A stretch of DNA of 64,000 nt from Pseudomonas sp. ZH-FAD (lineage in GTDB: Bacteria; Pseudomonadota; Gammaproteobacteria; Pseudomonadales; Pseudomonadaceae). The first letter of the stretch is position 1; each line of letters opens with the position of its first letter. The stretch covers positions 114,835 through 178,834 of the forward strand of contig NZ_PGLR01000006.1 in NCBI RefSeq assembly GCF_002803095.1. Reading direction: 5' to 3'. A program made the translations under genes and the position numbers. This document shows positions 17,868 to 26,873 of this stretch, piece by piece. The notes below the pieces were generated by a model. It did no database searches. It worked only from the letters and a program-made list of their open reading frames with translations, and was not told the DNA's origin.

Positions 17868-17890
17868 ACCCTCTCCCGGCGGGAGAGGGT
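17868..17890. repeat. Palindromic repeat ACCCTCTCCCG-G-CGGGAGAGGGT
   Basis: An 11-bp perfect inverted repeat with a one-base centre. Part of a further CCCTCTCCCGCCC copy precedes it at 17848-17860. A common proteobacterial intergenic repeat lying between convergent genes. Confidence 0.75.
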
Positions 17891-17915
17891 CATCAGAAGC
17901 CGCTCTGCGGCTGCT

Positions 17916-18356
17916 TCAAGTGGGCTTGGCGCCCATCAACGCCATGATGACGATCAAGAGCAGCAGAATCAGCCCCGCATAGATCAGGCACAGACGCTTG
18001 AGCGATGTCGGCGCCGGCGCATCACCCAGCGCACGCCAGACCGCCAGGCGACCGGCCAGTAACAAACCGAGCAGCATCATCAGCGCATAGAGAATGCTGC
18101 CCAGCAGCAGCCAGGTCTGTCCCAGCGGCCAGCCGGCTGTGTCCACCAGCCAGTAGCCGGTAACCGGCAGGCTCAGCGCCAGCACGGCGAATGCCGGGAA
18201 GCTGAACAGCAGGGTCACGCGCAGCTTGCGCGCCAGCACCGTCGCATCGCCACCGCGCTGCGCCTTGAACAGCATGACGCCATGGGCGATCAGGCCGAGC
18301 AGCAGCAACACGCCCGGGGCGCTGTGGAGAATACGGACCAGCAGATAGTGTTCCAT
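17916..18356 (-). CDS. DUF2269-type small integral membrane protein
   Basis: 146 residues with four strong hydrophobic segments (about 5-28, 50-70, 82-105, 122-142) and short charged loops. His11 and His25 in the first segment (RILHSAPGVLLLLGLIAHG) recall the family, some of which may bind haem or metal. This is the size and topology of DUF2269. No function is established. It lies between the HAD gene (convergent) and ilvA (same strand, 71 nt upstream), where the gene seems conserved in pseudomonads. Confidence 0.65.
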   Translation of the reverse strand: MEHYLLVRILHSAPGVLLLLGLIAHGVMLFKAQRGGDATVLARKLRVTLLFSFPAFAVLALSLPVTGYWLVDTAGWPLGQTWLLLGSILYALMMLLGLLLAGRLAVWRALGDAPAPTSLKRLCLIYAGLILLLLIVIMALMGAKPT

Positions 18357-18427
18357 CAGGGGCTTCCTTGATTATCAGGCGATTACGCAGGGCGGCTTAC
18401 ACCCGCCCTACGGTTCGAAGGTCGTGT

Positions 18428-19942
18428 TCAGCCCAGAAACAGGCGATAAGCCGGGTTGTCGCTTTCATCCCAGTACGGATAACCGATGGCATCCAGCGCC
18501 GTCGGCACCAGATGGCGTTCATCTTCAGGCACCTGCAGCGCCGCCAGTACGCGGCCATCAGCAGCACCGTGATTGCGGTAGTGGAACATCGAGATGTTCC
18601 AGCGCCCGCCCAGTTTCTGCAGGAAATTGAACAGTGCACCCGGCCGCTCGGGGAATTCGAAGCGCAGCACCATCTCGTTACCGACACCAGCGGCATGACC
18701 ACCGACCATGTGGCGGATATGCAATTTGGCCAACTCGTTATCGGTCAGGTCCAGCACCGGGAAGCCCTGCGCACGCAGGCCCTCGACCAACGCCTGGCGT
18801 GGGTCGTTCTCCGGATGGGTCTGCACGCCGACGAAGATGTGCGCTTCGCGATCGGTGTGATAGCGATAGTTGAACTCGGTGATCTGGCGCTTGCCCACTG
18901 CCTCGCAGAAGGCCTTGAAGCTGCCCGGCTGCTCGGGGATGGTCACGGCGATGATCGCCTCGCGCTTCTCGCCCAGCTCGGCGCGCTCGGCAACGTGGCG
19001 CAGGCGGTCGAAGTTGACGTTGGCGCCGGAGTCGATACCCACCAGCACTTCGCCGTTGGCACCCTGACGCTCGACGTACTTCTTGATCCCGGCCACGGCC
19101 AGCGCGCCGGCTGGCTCGGTGATCGAGCGGGTATCGTCGTAGATGTCCTTTATAGCCGCGCAGATTTCGTCGGTGCTGACGGTGATCACCTCGTCGACAT
19201 ACTGTTTGCAGATATCGAAGGTGTGCTGGCCGATCTGCGCCACCGCCACGCCGTCGGCGAACAGCCCGACCGTCGGTAGCACCACGCGCTCGCCAGCCGC
19301 CATCGCCTGCTGCAGGCAGTTGGAGTCGTCCGGCTCGACGCCGATCACCTTGATTTCCGGGCGCAGGTATTTCACGTACGCGGCGATGCCGGCGATCAGG
19401 CCGCCGCCACCGACTGGTACGAAGATGGCATCGATGTGGCCCTGGTGCTGACGCAGCACTTCCATGGCCACGGTGCCCTGACCGGCGATCACCAGTGGGT
19501 CGTCGTAGGGGTGGATATAGGTGTAGCCCTTCTCTTCCACCAGCTTCAGCGAATGCGCCAGCGCCTCGGGGAAGGCGTCGCCGTGCAGCACCACCTTGCC
19601 GCCACGCGAGCGTACGCCCTGCACCTTCAGCTCAGGCGTGGTACGCGGCATGACGATGGTCGCCTTCACCCCCAGATGCTTGGCCGCCAGGGCCAGACCC
19701 TGCGCATGGTTGCCGGCCGAGGCGGTGACCACGCCGCGCGCCAGCTCTTCGGCCGAGAGTTGCGCCAGCTTGTTGTAGGCGCCACGAATCTTGAACGAGT
19801 ACACCGGCTGCAGATCCTCGCGCTTGAGCAGAATCTGGCTGCCCAGCCGCTCACTGAGCTGGCGGGCGGGTTGCAGCGGGGTTTCCACCGCGACGTCATA
19901 AACGCGCGAGGTGAGGATCTTCTTCACGTACTGTTCGAGCAT
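18428..19942 (-). CDS. ilvA: Biosynthetic threonine deaminase
   Basis: 504 residues. PLP-dependent conversion of threonine to 2-oxobutyrate and ammonia, the committed step to isoleucine. The PLP lysine is Lys51 in [11 protein letters not shown], and the phosphate loop is VGGGGLIAG. The C-terminal third holds two ACT-like regulatory modules ([15 protein letters not shown] and [15 protein letters not shown]), as expected for the isoleucine-inhibited biosynthetic form rather than the short catabolic TdcB. It is divergent from rpiA with 159 nt between. Confidence 0.97.
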   Translation of the reverse strand: MLEQYVKKILTSRVYDVAVETPLQPARQLSERLGSQILLKREDLQPVYSFKIRGAYNKLAQLSAEELARGVVTASAGNHAQGLALAAKHLGVKATIVMPRTTPELKVQGVRSRGGKVVLHGDAFPEALAHSLKLVEEKGYTYIHPYDDPLVIAGQGTVAMEVLRQHQGHIDAIFVPVGGGGLIAGIAAYVKYLRPEIKVIGVEPDDSNCLQQAMAAGERVVLPTVGLFADGVAVAQIGQHTFDICKQYVDEVITVSTDEICAAIKDIYDDTRSITEPAGALAVAGIKKYVERQGANGEVLVGIDSGANVNFDRLRHVAERAELGEKREAIIAVTIPEQPGSFKAFCEAVGKRQITEFNYRYHTDREAHIFVGVQTHPENDPRQALVEGLRAQGFPVLDLTDNELAKLHIRHMVGGHAAGVGNEMVLRFEFPERPGALFNFLQKLGGRWNISMFHYRNHGAADGRVLAALQVPEDERHLVPTALDAIGYPYWDESDNPAYRLFLG

Positions 19943-20055
19943 GGCGATTTCGCAGGCGTTCGGGCTTTGAGAGGACTGCCGAGTCTACCCCAGCGCCGCG
20001 CCGGACGACCATACGAAACGCGTGGGTTCTGCTCCGTCAGCACAGCACTTGCGGC

Positions 20056-20061
20056 TATAAT
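20056..20061 (+). promoter_or_regulatory. Likely -10 box of rpiA
   Basis: A perfect TATAAT lies 41 nt upstream of the rpiA ATG. No convincing -35 hexamer sits 16-18 bp further upstream, so only the -10 element is claimed. Confidence 0.55.
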
Positions 20062-20101
20062 TCGCGCCTACTTCCCCCACCTTCCCAGGCATTTCCCCGC
20101 G

Positions 20102-20773
20102 ATGAACCAGGATCAGCTGAAACAGGCCGTGGCCCAGGCCGCCGTCGACCACATTCTCCCGCGCCTCGACAGCAAGAGCATCGTTGGCGTCGGTACCGGC
20201 TCCACCGCCAACTTCTTCATCGACGCGCTGGCCAAGCACAAGATGGACTTCGATGGCGCCGTCGCCAGCTCCGAAGCCACCGCTGCACGCCTGAAGGGCC
20301 ACGGCATCCCGGTCTACGACCTCAACAGCACCGCCGAGCTGGAGTTCTACGTCGATGGCGCCGACGAGAGCGACGAGCGCCTGCACCTGATCAAGGGCGG
20401 CGGCGCGGCGCTGACCCGCGAGAAGATCGTCGCCGCCGTGGCCAAGACCTTCATCTGCATCGCCGACGCCAGCAAGCTGGTGCCGGTGCTGGGCGCCTTC
20501 CCGCTGCCGGTGGAAGTAATTCCCATGGCGCGCAGCCATGTCGCCCGCGAGCTGGTGAAGCTGGGTGGCGACCCGGTGTACCGCGAAGGTGTGCTGACCG
20601 ACAACGGCAACGTCATTCTCGACGTGCACAACCTGTCGATCACCGACCCGGTGCAGCTGGAGGCGGACATCAACGCCATCGTCGGCGTGGTCACCAACGG
20701 CCTGTTCGCCGCCCGCCCGGCCGACCTGCTGCTGCTCGGCACCGCCGAAGGCGTGAAAACACTCAAACGCTGA
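20102..20773 (+). CDS. rpiA: Ribose-5-phosphate isomerase A
   Basis: 223 residues, full length. Interconverts ribose-5-phosphate and ribulose-5-phosphate in the pentose phosphate pathway. Family motifs are [13 protein letters not shown] (phosphate site), [26 protein letters not shown] (catalytic aspartates) and [11 protein letters not shown] (catalytic Lys). A longer open frame exists upstream, but the ATG at 20102 gives the exact family N-terminus and lies behind a TATAAT. It stands alone. Confidence 0.97.
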   Translation: MNQDQLKQAVAQAAVDHILPRLDSKSIVGVGTGSTANFFIDALAKHKMDFDGAVASSEATAARLKGHGIPVYDLNSTAELEFYVDGADESDERLHLIKGGGAALTREKIVAAVAKTFICIADASKLVPVLGAFPLPVEVIPMARSHVARELVKLGGDPVYREGVLTDNGNVILDVHNLSITDPVQLEADINAIVGVVTNGLFAARPADLLLLGTAEGVKTLKR

Positions 20774-20793
20774 ATCTGTGACCGGCACATCCC

Positions 20794-20840
20794 GTGGGAG
20801 GCGCTTCAGCGGCGATTGTCGCGGCTGAAGCCCCTTCCAC
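20794..20840. repeat. Inverted repeat, GTGGGAGGCGCTTCAGC type
   Basis: GTGGGAGGCGCTTCAGC (20794-20810) faces GCTGAAGCCCCTTCCAC (20824-20840), an imperfect 17-bp stem. A related half-copy lies at 57250-57270. It follows the rpiA stop. Confidence 0.7.
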
Positions 20841-20950
20841 AGAGTCCGTTGTTCCACCACTCTGGTTTGCGCAGTAGGTAGCCCGAACGCAATCCGAGCC
20901 TCCTGCGATTCGCCATGCGCACCGGAAACGGCAGGTGCGCTTGCCCACCC

Positions 20951-21286
20951 CTACTCGAGCAGGCGGCGCAGTTCCTCGCTGATCGGCATGGGTTGAAAGG
21001 CACTGACCCGCGCCCGCCCGGTGTTGCCGATGGGCACCCAGATGCGCGAGAACAGCAGCGCCGCCAGGATGCGCGGCATTTGCCCCAGTACCTCACGCAT
21101 ATCCCCTTGTTGCCAGCCGGCCCGCAGCATCAACCGATGTGAACGTGCATGTAGCCATGGGCGACGCTGAGTAAGGATGTGCGCCCGCTCCAGCCAGACC
21201 ATCGCTTCGGCGCTACGGCGGGCACGCAGTTCTTGTTGCGCCTGAGCGAAAGCCTCGTCGATGGCGACTTGCAGTTTCATGTTCAT
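20951..21286 (-). CDS. DUF3703 protein linked to metal resistance
   Basis: 111 residues. An N-terminal helix-rich part (AIDEAFAQAQQELRARRSAEAMVWLERAHIL, given in part) looks like a single TPR-like helical pair; a short C-terminal region follows. This matches DUF3703, a family usually found next to cadmium/zinc efflux genes and of unknown function. It begins 11 nt after the cadA stop, with AAGGAGG 5 nt before the ATG at 21286, so it is co-transcribed with cadA and controlled by CadR. A second ATG at 21280 is possible but worse spaced. Confidence 0.75.
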   Translation of the reverse strand: MNMKLQVAIDEAFAQAQQELRARRSAEAMVWLERAHILTQRRPWLHARSHRLMLRAGWQQGDMREVLGQMPRILAALLFSRIWVPIGNTGRARVSAFQPMPISEELRRLLE

Positions 21287-21297
21287 ATCGCCCTCCT

Positions 21298-23517
21298 TCA
21301 TTTGCGCAGCAGGCGCAGGCCGTTGAACACCACCATCAGGCTCACGCCCATATCGGCGAACACGGCCATCCACATGGTCGCCTCGCCCGCCAGCGTCAGG
21401 GCCAGGAAGATCGCCTTGATGCCCAGAGCCAGGACGATGTTTTGTACCAGGATGGCGTGGGTCTGCCGCGACAGGCGAACGAAGGCCGGAATCTTGCGCA
21501 AATCGTCGTCCATCAGCGCGACATCTGCCGTCTCGATGGCCGTGTCGGTGCCGGCGGCGCCCATGGCAAAGCCGATCTCGGCCTTGGCCAGGGCTGGCGC
21601 ATCGTTGATGCCGTCGCCGACCATGCCGACCACCCTGCCCTGTGCCTGACGCGCCTCGACCCAGGCCAGCTTGTCGGCTGGCAACAGGTCGCCGCGTGCC
21701 TCGTCGACACCGACCTGTTCGGCGATGGCCGCGGCGGTATGGACGTTGTCACCGCTGAGCATGCAGGTGCGTACACCCAGTTCGTGAAGTTCGGCGACCG
21801 CCTCGCGGCTGGTCTGGCGCACCGTGTCGGCCACGGCGAAGAGCATCAGCGCACGCTGTTCGTCGCACAGCACCACCACGCTCTTGCCCTGGCGTTCCAA
21901 TGCCTCGAGGCGCTGCTCCAGTTGCGCCGAGCACAGCCCGAGGTCTTCGACCAGGCGGTGGTTACCCATAAAGAGAAGCGTGCCATCGATCCGTCCTCTG
22001 CTACCCCGCCCCGGCAGTGCCTCGAAATCCTCGACATCGTGCAACGCCTGCCCCTGCTCTTCGGCACGCTGGGCCAACGCCCGGGAAACCGGGTGATCCG
22101 AGCGCGCGGCCAGACTCGCCGCCCAGGCGGCGTGCAGCGGTTCATCCACTTCCAGCAAGTGCAGGCTGTCGGTCTGCACCGGCTTGCCATGGGTCAGCGT
22201 GCCGGTCTTGTCCAGCGCCAGCAGGGCCAGATGCCGCCCGTTCTCCAGATAGACGCCGCCCTTGATCAGGATGCCCTTGCGTGCGGCGGCCGCCAGGCCG
22301 CTGACGATGGTCACCGGCGTGGAAATCACCAACGCACAGGGGCAGGCCACCACCAGCAGCACCAGGGCGCGGTAGACCCAGTCGAGCCAGGCGCCACCGA
22401 TGACCAGCGGCGGCAGCACGGCCACCGCCAGGGCGAAGGCGAAGACCACCGGGGTATAGATGCGCGAGAACTGGTCGACGAAACGCTGGGTCGGTGCACG
22501 CGAGCCCTGCGCCTCCTCCACCGCATGGATGATGCGCGCCAGGGTGGTATCGCGTGCTGCCGCGCTTACGCGAAACTCCAGCGAGCCCGCCTCGTTGATG
22601 GTGCCCGCGAATACTGCGTCGCCCACACGTTTTTCCACCGGCAGGCTTTCTCCGGTGATCGGCGCCTGATTGACCGTCGAACTGCCGCCGACCACCTCAC
22701 CATCGAGGCTGATGCGCTCACCAGGACGCACACGCACCACCGCGCCCAGCCCGATGGCCTGCACATCGAGCTCCTGCCAACTGCCATCGGCCTGCTGCAC
22801 GGTAGCGCGCGGCGGCGCCAGATCCATCAGCCCGCGTATGGCGTTACGTGCCCGATCCAACGAGCGCGCCTCGATCAATTCGGCCAGAGTGAACAGCACC
22901 ATCACCATCGCTGCTTCCGGCCACTGGCCGATCAGCACCGCGCCGGTCACGGCGATGCTCATCAGGGCATTGATATTGAGGTTGCGGTTCTTCAGGGCGA
23001 TCCAGCCCTTCTTGTAGGTGTTCAGCCCGCACATCAGAATGGCGGCAACGGCCAGCAGTGCCACCAGCCAGTCGGGGCCGAGCCCGGCGAAATGCACGAC
23101 TTCCGAAGCGGTTGCCACCCCACCAGCCAGCACCAGTGGCCACCAGGGCTTTTTCTCAGGCGCAGCAGTTGGCTTCTGCGCAGTGCGATCATCTTCGACC
23201 TGCGGGGTGAACCCCAGCGCGCGGATGGCCGGCAGCACCTGCGCCAGCATGCCTTCGTCATGGCTGACGGTGAGCACGCGCTGCAGCAGATTGAAATGCA
23301 GACCGGCCACGCCAGGCAGGCGACCCAGCGTGTCGCGAATCAGGCGCTCTTCCGTGGGGCAATCCATCTGCTCGATGCGTATACGGGTATTGCACGCGCC
23401 CGTCAGCGCGGCGTCCGCTGGCTGCGGCACGGCCTCGTGATTGTGTCCAGCGTGATCGTGGACATGCTCAGGATGAGCAGGTGGCTGTTGGTGCGAGTGA
23501 TCGCAGCAGCGGCTCAT
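21298..23517 (-). CDS. cadA: Zn2+/Cd2+/Pb2+-exporting P-type ATPase
   Basis: 739 residues. Exports soft divalent metals across the inner membrane. The N-terminus is His-rich with CC at 4-5 (DHSHQQPP, HVHDHAGHNH), followed by one HMA domain with MDCPTEE (51-57). The membrane CPC motif is at 392-394 (VVACPCALVIS), TGES at about 288, the phosphorylated Asp436 in DKTGTLTHG, and the hinge motif is GDGINDAPALA. CPC with this HMA type identifies the ZntA/CadA (IB2) class rather than copper pumps. It is transcribed from the CadR-controlled promoter, with DUF3703 downstream. Confidence 0.96.
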   Translation of the reverse strand: MSRCCDHSHQQPPAHPEHVHDHAGHNHEAVPQPADAALTGACNTRIRIEQMDCPTEERLIRDTLGRLPGVAGLHFNLLQRVLTVSHDEGMLAQVLPAIRALGFTPQVEDDRTAQKPTAAPEKKPWWPLVLAGGVATASEVVHFAGLGPDWLVALLAVAAILMCGLNTYKKGWIALKNRNLNINALMSIAVTGAVLIGQWPEAAMVMVLFTLAELIEARSLDRARNAIRGLMDLAPPRATVQQADGSWQELDVQAIGLGAVVRVRPGERISLDGEVVGGSSTVNQAPITGESLPVEKRVGDAVFAGTINEAGSLEFRVSAAARDTTLARIIHAVEEAQGSRAPTQRFVDQFSRIYTPVVFAFALAVAVLPPLVIGGAWLDWVYRALVLLVVACPCALVISTPVTIVSGLAAAARKGILIKGGVYLENGRHLALLALDKTGTLTHGKPVQTDSLHLLEVDEPLHAAWAASLAARSDHPVSRALAQRAEEQGQALHDVEDFEALPGRGSRGRIDGTLLFMGNHRLVEDLGLCSAQLEQRLEALERQGKSVVVLCDEQRALMLFAVADTVRQTSREAVAELHELGVRTCMLSGDNVHTAAAIAEQVGVDEARGDLLPADKLAWVEARQAQGRVVGMVGDGINDAPALAKAEIGFAMGAAGTDTAIETADVALMDDDLRKIPAFVRLSRQTHAILVQNIVLALGIKAIFLALTLAGEATMWMAVFADMGVSLMVVFNGLRLLRK

Positions 23518-23546
23518 GGCAAATCTCCGTCAGGTATCTATTGCCG

Positions 23547-23577
23547 AGTACACACCCTGTAGTCACTATAGGGTCAA
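23547..23577 (-). promoter_or_regulatory. cadA promoter with CadR operator (MerR-type overlong spacer)
   Basis: Read leftward: TTGACC (23577-23572) and TGTACT (23552-23547), separated by 19 bp. The spacer carries the dyad ACCCTATAG-TGA-CTACAGGGT (23574-23554). A 19-20 bp spacer with a central dyad is the hallmark of MerR-family activation, where the metal-bound regulator untwists the promoter. Confidence 0.85.
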
Positions 23578-23596
23578 GCACCTATGGAGCGATCCC

Positions 23597-24049
23597 ATGA
23601 AAATCGGAGAATTGGCGAAAAAGGCCGGCTGCCAGGTAGAGACCGTACGCTACTACGAACGCGAAGGCCTGCTGCCGGCGCCCGCACGCAGCGAAGGCAA
23701 CTACCGCCTGTACGGCGCCCAGCACCTGGAACGTCTGGTGTTCATCCGCAATTGCCGGACGCTGGACATGACCCTGGAAGAGATTCAACGACTGCTGGCC
23801 CTGCGCGACCTGCCCCACGAGAGCTGCGCCGGCATCAACAGCCTGGTGGACGAACATATCGAGCATGTTCAGGCGCGCATCGACAGCCTGCAGGCGCTAC
23901 GTGACCAACTCACCGAGTTGCGCGACCGTTGCAACGGCCCCAAGGAGGCGGAAGACTGCGGCATCCTGCGCCAGCTCAACGTCAGCGGCGGTGTGCAACC
24001 GCTACCGGACGATGGCCATACCCATGTCGGCAAGAGCCACTCGCATTGA
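23597..24049 (+). CDS. cadR: MerR-family cadmium/zinc/lead regulator
   Basis: 150 residues. A winged-helix MerR domain (MKIGELAKKAGCQVETVRYYEREGLL, given in part) is followed by a dimerisation helix and a metal loop. Cys77, Cys112 and Cys121 match the Cd/Zn/Pb-sensing CadR/PbrR pattern. A His-rich tail (HTHVGKSHSH) extends metal binding, as in Pseudomonas CadR. The ATG at 23597 follows GGAG; longer reading overlaps the cadA start. It is divergent from cadA, and the operator between them would control both. Confidence 0.95.
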   Translation: MKIGELAKKAGCQVETVRYYEREGLLPAPARSEGNYRLYGAQHLERLVFIRNCRTLDMTLEEIQRLLALRDLPHESCAGINSLVDEHIEHVQARIDSLQALRDQLTELRDRCNGPKEAEDCGILRQLNVSGGVQPLPDDGHTHVGKSHSH

Positions 24050-24109
24050 TGAACTACGCTTTCTGAGCATCGCTGCGGCATACCGCCGGGCGCTCAGGGA
24101 GAGATGAAC

Positions 24110-24445
24110 ATGTCTGGAAAGTTCGAGCTGAAGAAGGCCAAAGACGGTCAGTTCCACTTCAACCTGCTGGCGAGCAATGGCCAGGTCATCCTCAGCAGCG
24201 AGATGTACAAGGCCAAGGACTCGGCGCTTAACGGCATCGAGTCGGTGAGGAAGAACTCACAACGCGATGGCGCCTTCGAGACCAAGACCTCGAGCAACGA
24301 TAAACACTACTTCCTGCTCATGGCCACCAACGGCCAGGTGGTCGGGCAAAGCCAGATGTATGCCAGCGCCGCCAGCTGCAAGAGCGGCATCGAGTCGGTG
24401 CAAAAAAATGCACCGAGCGCGGTGATCGACGACCAGACGAGTTAG
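24110..24445 (+). CDS. YegP-family (DUF1508) protein, two tandem repeats
   Basis: 111 residues built of two DUF1508 units (about 4-50 and 57-103). The repeats are plain: FHFNLLASNGQVILSSEMY and HYFLLMATNGQVVGQSQMY, each followed by an IESV(R/Q)KN helix. It is a small cytoplasmic protein; the family has been linked to stress but lacks a defined activity. AGGGAG lies 8 nt before the ATG at 24110 and only 2 nt before the ATG at 24104, so 24110 is chosen. Its stop overlaps the next, convergent gene by 4 nt. Confidence 0.9.
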   Translation: MSGKFELKKAKDGQFHFNLLASNGQVILSSEMYKAKDSALNGIESVRKNSQRDGAFETKTSSNDKHYFLLMATNGQVVGQSQMYASAASCKSGIESVQKNAPSAVIDDQTS

Positions 24446-25356
24446 TCGCCCTGCTTCCTGAACACATAGAACAGGTTCGGCTCACTGATCAGGTACAGGT
24501 TGCCGTCGTCATCCGTCGCCACCCCCTCGGCCTGCGGCACGCTGCGCTGCAGGCCATGCTGGCCACGTAACAGCGACAATGTACTGATCGGCTTGCCTTC
24601 GGCATTAAGCTCGATCACCAGGCGCGACTCGTCCGACAGCGCCAACAGATGGCCGGTCGCGGCGTCGAAGTCGAGACTGGAAAGGTCGCGCACGAACAAC
24701 CGCGCATCGCGCTTTGGGTCGGTATTGACCTGCAGCGCCAGCGGCTTGCTCTCATCGATATGGGGGAAGCCGAGCACCTCGAAGATGCGTACCGGGTCGC
24801 GCTCCTTGGCCACCAGCAGGCGCTGGTTCTTGGCGTCGTAGGCCAGCCCCTCGAAGCCCTTGTTACCGTTGCGCCCGATACCCAGGGAAAGTTGCTGGAA
24901 GTCGGCTGCGTCGAGCACGCGCGTGGCATCGTCGATGCGTACCTTGACCAGGCGCTGCTCGCGCTCATCGGCAATCACATAGGTGCCGGGGGCCACATAT
25001 TCGATGGCCTCGGGATCACCAAAACCTTCGAGATCGATGGTGCGCTTGAGCTCGCCCTGCAGGCTGATCTCGATCACCTTGGCCGGCTTGTTGGTGACGC
25101 TAAGCAGGCTGTGGCGATCCGGATCGTAGGTCAGCGCCGACACATCGCTGATATCGGCAATGGGCTTGGCCTCTATCACCACGCGGTAGTCGCCCAGCCA
25201 CAGCGACTGATCGCGCCACTGCGCACCATGCTGCCACTCCTGCACGGAGAACCAGGCTCGCTCGAACAGCCGATACTGCTGACCCAACACGGCGCCAAGC
25301 AACAAGACGAAGAACAGCAGATAGAGCCAGGGGTTTATGGAGAGCAGACGACGCAT
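24442..25356 (-). CDS. SdiA-regulated-domain beta-propeller, membrane-anchored (CarP-like, first copy)
   Basis: 304 residues. One N-terminal hydrophobic segment (about 10-27) probably anchors it in the inner membrane with the rest in the periplasm. The body is an SdiA-regulated/YjiK domain with repeated blades: VSALTYDPDRHSLLSV, GFGDPEAIEYV, NGNKGFEGLAYD, and the ending QAEGVATDDDGNLYLISEPN. These resemble phytase-like propellers. P. aeruginosa CarP (PA0327), a calcium-regulated protein, is of this family. A second copy lies at 25877-26830, with CarO between. Calcium-related function is inferred from that neighbourhood. Confidence 0.85.
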   Translation of the reverse strand: MRRLLSINPWLYLLFFVLLLGAVLGQQYRLFERAWFSVQEWQHGAQWRDQSLWLGDYRVVIEAKPIADISDVSALTYDPDRHSLLSVTNKPAKVIEISLQGELKRTIDLEGFGDPEAIEYVAPGTYVIADEREQRLVKVRIDDATRVLDAADFQQLSLGIGRNGNKGFEGLAYDAKNQRLLVAKERDPVRIFEVLGFPHIDESKPLALQVNTDPKRDARLFVRDLSSLDFDAATGHLLALSDESRLVIELNAEGKPISTLSLLRGQHGLQRSVPQAEGVATDDDGNLYLISEPNLFYVFRKQGD

Positions 25357-25378
25357 GATGATTTTCTCTGACTACCAC

Positions 25379-25411
25379 GAAAAAGCCCGCCACGGGCTTG
25401 ACGTGGCGGGC
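25379..25411 (-). terminator. Rho-independent terminator after carO
   Basis: Read leftward: GCCCGCCAC (25411-25403), 9-nt loop, GTGGCGGGC (25393-25385), then TTTTTCG. It lies 16 nt past the carO stop and just upstream of the next gene. Confidence 0.85.
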
Positions 25412-25427
25412 GGGCGGAACATCGCGA

Positions 25428-25775
25428 TCAGTTGATCAGTTCGACGCGATCGACATCGATCTCGCGGCTGTTGAAGTCCTTGTCGACTTCACCGGTCAGG
25501 CGCACCTTGGCGGTTTCCGAGACGGTCTGGCCCGGCCAGTCTTCGTCATCGATTTCGACCTGGATGGTGCCGGTGGCGTCCTTGAACTCGTAGAGTTCGT
25601 CCTGCAGGCGCTTGACGATCTGGCCTTCCAGAACGACATGGGTGTCATCGGCAGCTTCCAGTGCAGCAGCCACGGTGGTGACCTGCGGGGTGGCGCCAGG
25701 ACCGGTGTAACCGGTGGCGAAAGCGGCGGTGCTGAGCAGCGGCAGAACCATCAGAGCGAGAGCGGTACGTTTCAT
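25428..25775 (-). CDS. carO: Periplasmic BOF (OB-fold) protein, CarO/YgiW type
   Basis: 115 residues with a cleavable signal peptide (about 1-20, ending AFA). The mature part is a bacterial OB-fold: VVLEGQIVKRL, YEFKDATGTIQVEIDDEDW, VRLTGEVDKDFNSREIDVDRVELI. Corresponds to PA0320, CarO, which in P. aeruginosa is induced by calcium through CarSR and helps control intracellular calcium and stress tolerance. It stands between two CarP-like propeller genes on the same strand and has its own terminator. Confidence 0.85.
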   Translation of the reverse strand: MKRTALALMVLPLLSTAAFATGYTGPGATPQVTTVAAALEAADDTHVVLEGQIVKRLQDELYEFKDATGTIQVEIDDEDWPGQTVSETAKVRLTGEVDKDFNSREIDVDRVELIN

Positions 25776-25876
25776 GGTGTGAACCTCGTTGTTCGTAAGT
25801 GACGGGCTCAGATTAGTGCCGCTAGCTGAAGCCAGACTGAATCACGGCTTAAGCCAAACTGAATTCGCCACTCCAC

Positions 25877-26830
25877 TCAACTGGGATCCGGCTGCGCCTT
25901 GCTGAAGACGTAAAAAAGATTGGGCTCGGCGACGATATAGATGTTGCCTTCTTCGTCCATGGTCACGCCCTCGGCCTGCTTGATGCCCTGCTCCAGGCCG
26001 TTGAGACCGCCGGTAAGGCTGAGAAAGCTGACCGGGTGCCCCCTGCGATCCAGCTCCAGCAGCATGCGTGACTCGTCGGACAGCACCAGTGCGTGGCCGG
26101 TACGCGCATCGATGCTCAGCGAAGAAATATCGCGCATGCCCAGATTGCCGTAGTTGAAAGGCTGCATCACGCCAGCAGCACCGTCCTCGCCAGGAAAAGG
26201 CAAGCTGAACAAGCCCATCGGGCTACGCTCCTTGCCCAGCATCAGGCTGCTGCTGCGTGCATCCCAGGCAACGGCCTCGAAGCCCTTGTTACCCGATTCG
26301 GCAAAGCCCAGGTCGAAGCCGGGGAAATCGGCCGCATCCAGCTCCAGGTCGTCGTCATGCAGGGTAAAGGTGGTGAGCTGACGCCGACGCTCATCGACGA
26401 TGGCCATGCGTCCGTTGTCCATCATCTCCACCGCTTCCGGATCAGAGAAGCCCTTCAACTGAATACGCCGCAACACCTCACCCTCACGCGAGAGCTCCAC
26501 CAGCAGGGGATTCTTGCCCGTGACGGTGAAGAGAGTGCCGGTTACCGGGTTGTAGGTCAGCCCCGAGGTTTCATCTTGTTCCAGACCAGACAAAGCCTTG
26601 GCCTGAATCACCGCCCGGTAGCCAGGCAGCCAGACGCTGGACAAGCGCTCGACCAATGGCGTACGCCCCTCCTGCCACCAGAGCAGGGCGCGATCATCCA
26701 GATGCTGGGTTTTTACGACAGTGATCACGGCCAGCACGGCTATGCCGGACAACCAGTAACGGGGGCGAGAAAGACGGGAACGGAGGGAGGGCATCGGCGA
26801 CGGCTCGGCTGCTTGATGGCGATCCGACAT
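25877..26830 (-). CDS. SdiA-regulated-domain beta-propeller, membrane-anchored (CarP-like, second copy)
   Basis: 317 residues from the ATG at 26830; an ATG at 26794 is equally possible because neither has a clear Shine-Dalgarno. One transmembrane segment (about 28-42, WLSGIAVLAVITVV) precedes an SdiA-regulated propeller with the same blade signatures as the first copy: TSGLTYNPVTGTLFTV, GFSDPEAVEMM, SGNKGFEAVAWD, QAEGVTMDEEGNIYIVAEPN. The two copies are clear paralogues but well diverged. The upstream region carries structured element A rather than an obvious promoter. Confidence 0.85.
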   Translation of the reverse strand: MSDRHQAAEPSPMPSLRSRLSRPRYWLSGIAVLAVITVVKTQHLDDRALLWWQEGRTPLVERLSSVWLPGYRAVIQAKALSGLEQDETSGLTYNPVTGTLFTVTGKNPLLVELSREGEVLRRIQLKGFSDPEAVEMMDNGRMAIVDERRRQLTTFTLHDDDLELDAADFPGFDLGFAESGNKGFEAVAWDARSSSLMLGKERSPMGLFSLPFPGEDGAAGVMQPFNYGNLGMRDISSLSIDARTGHALVLSDESRMLLELDRRGHPVSFLSLTGGLNGLEQGIKQAEGVTMDEEGNIYIVAEPNLFYVFSKAQPDPS

Positions 26831-26873
26831 CCGATGTCTGGAAGAGTTCCGCCGCCTGAAAGGCGGCGATTGG

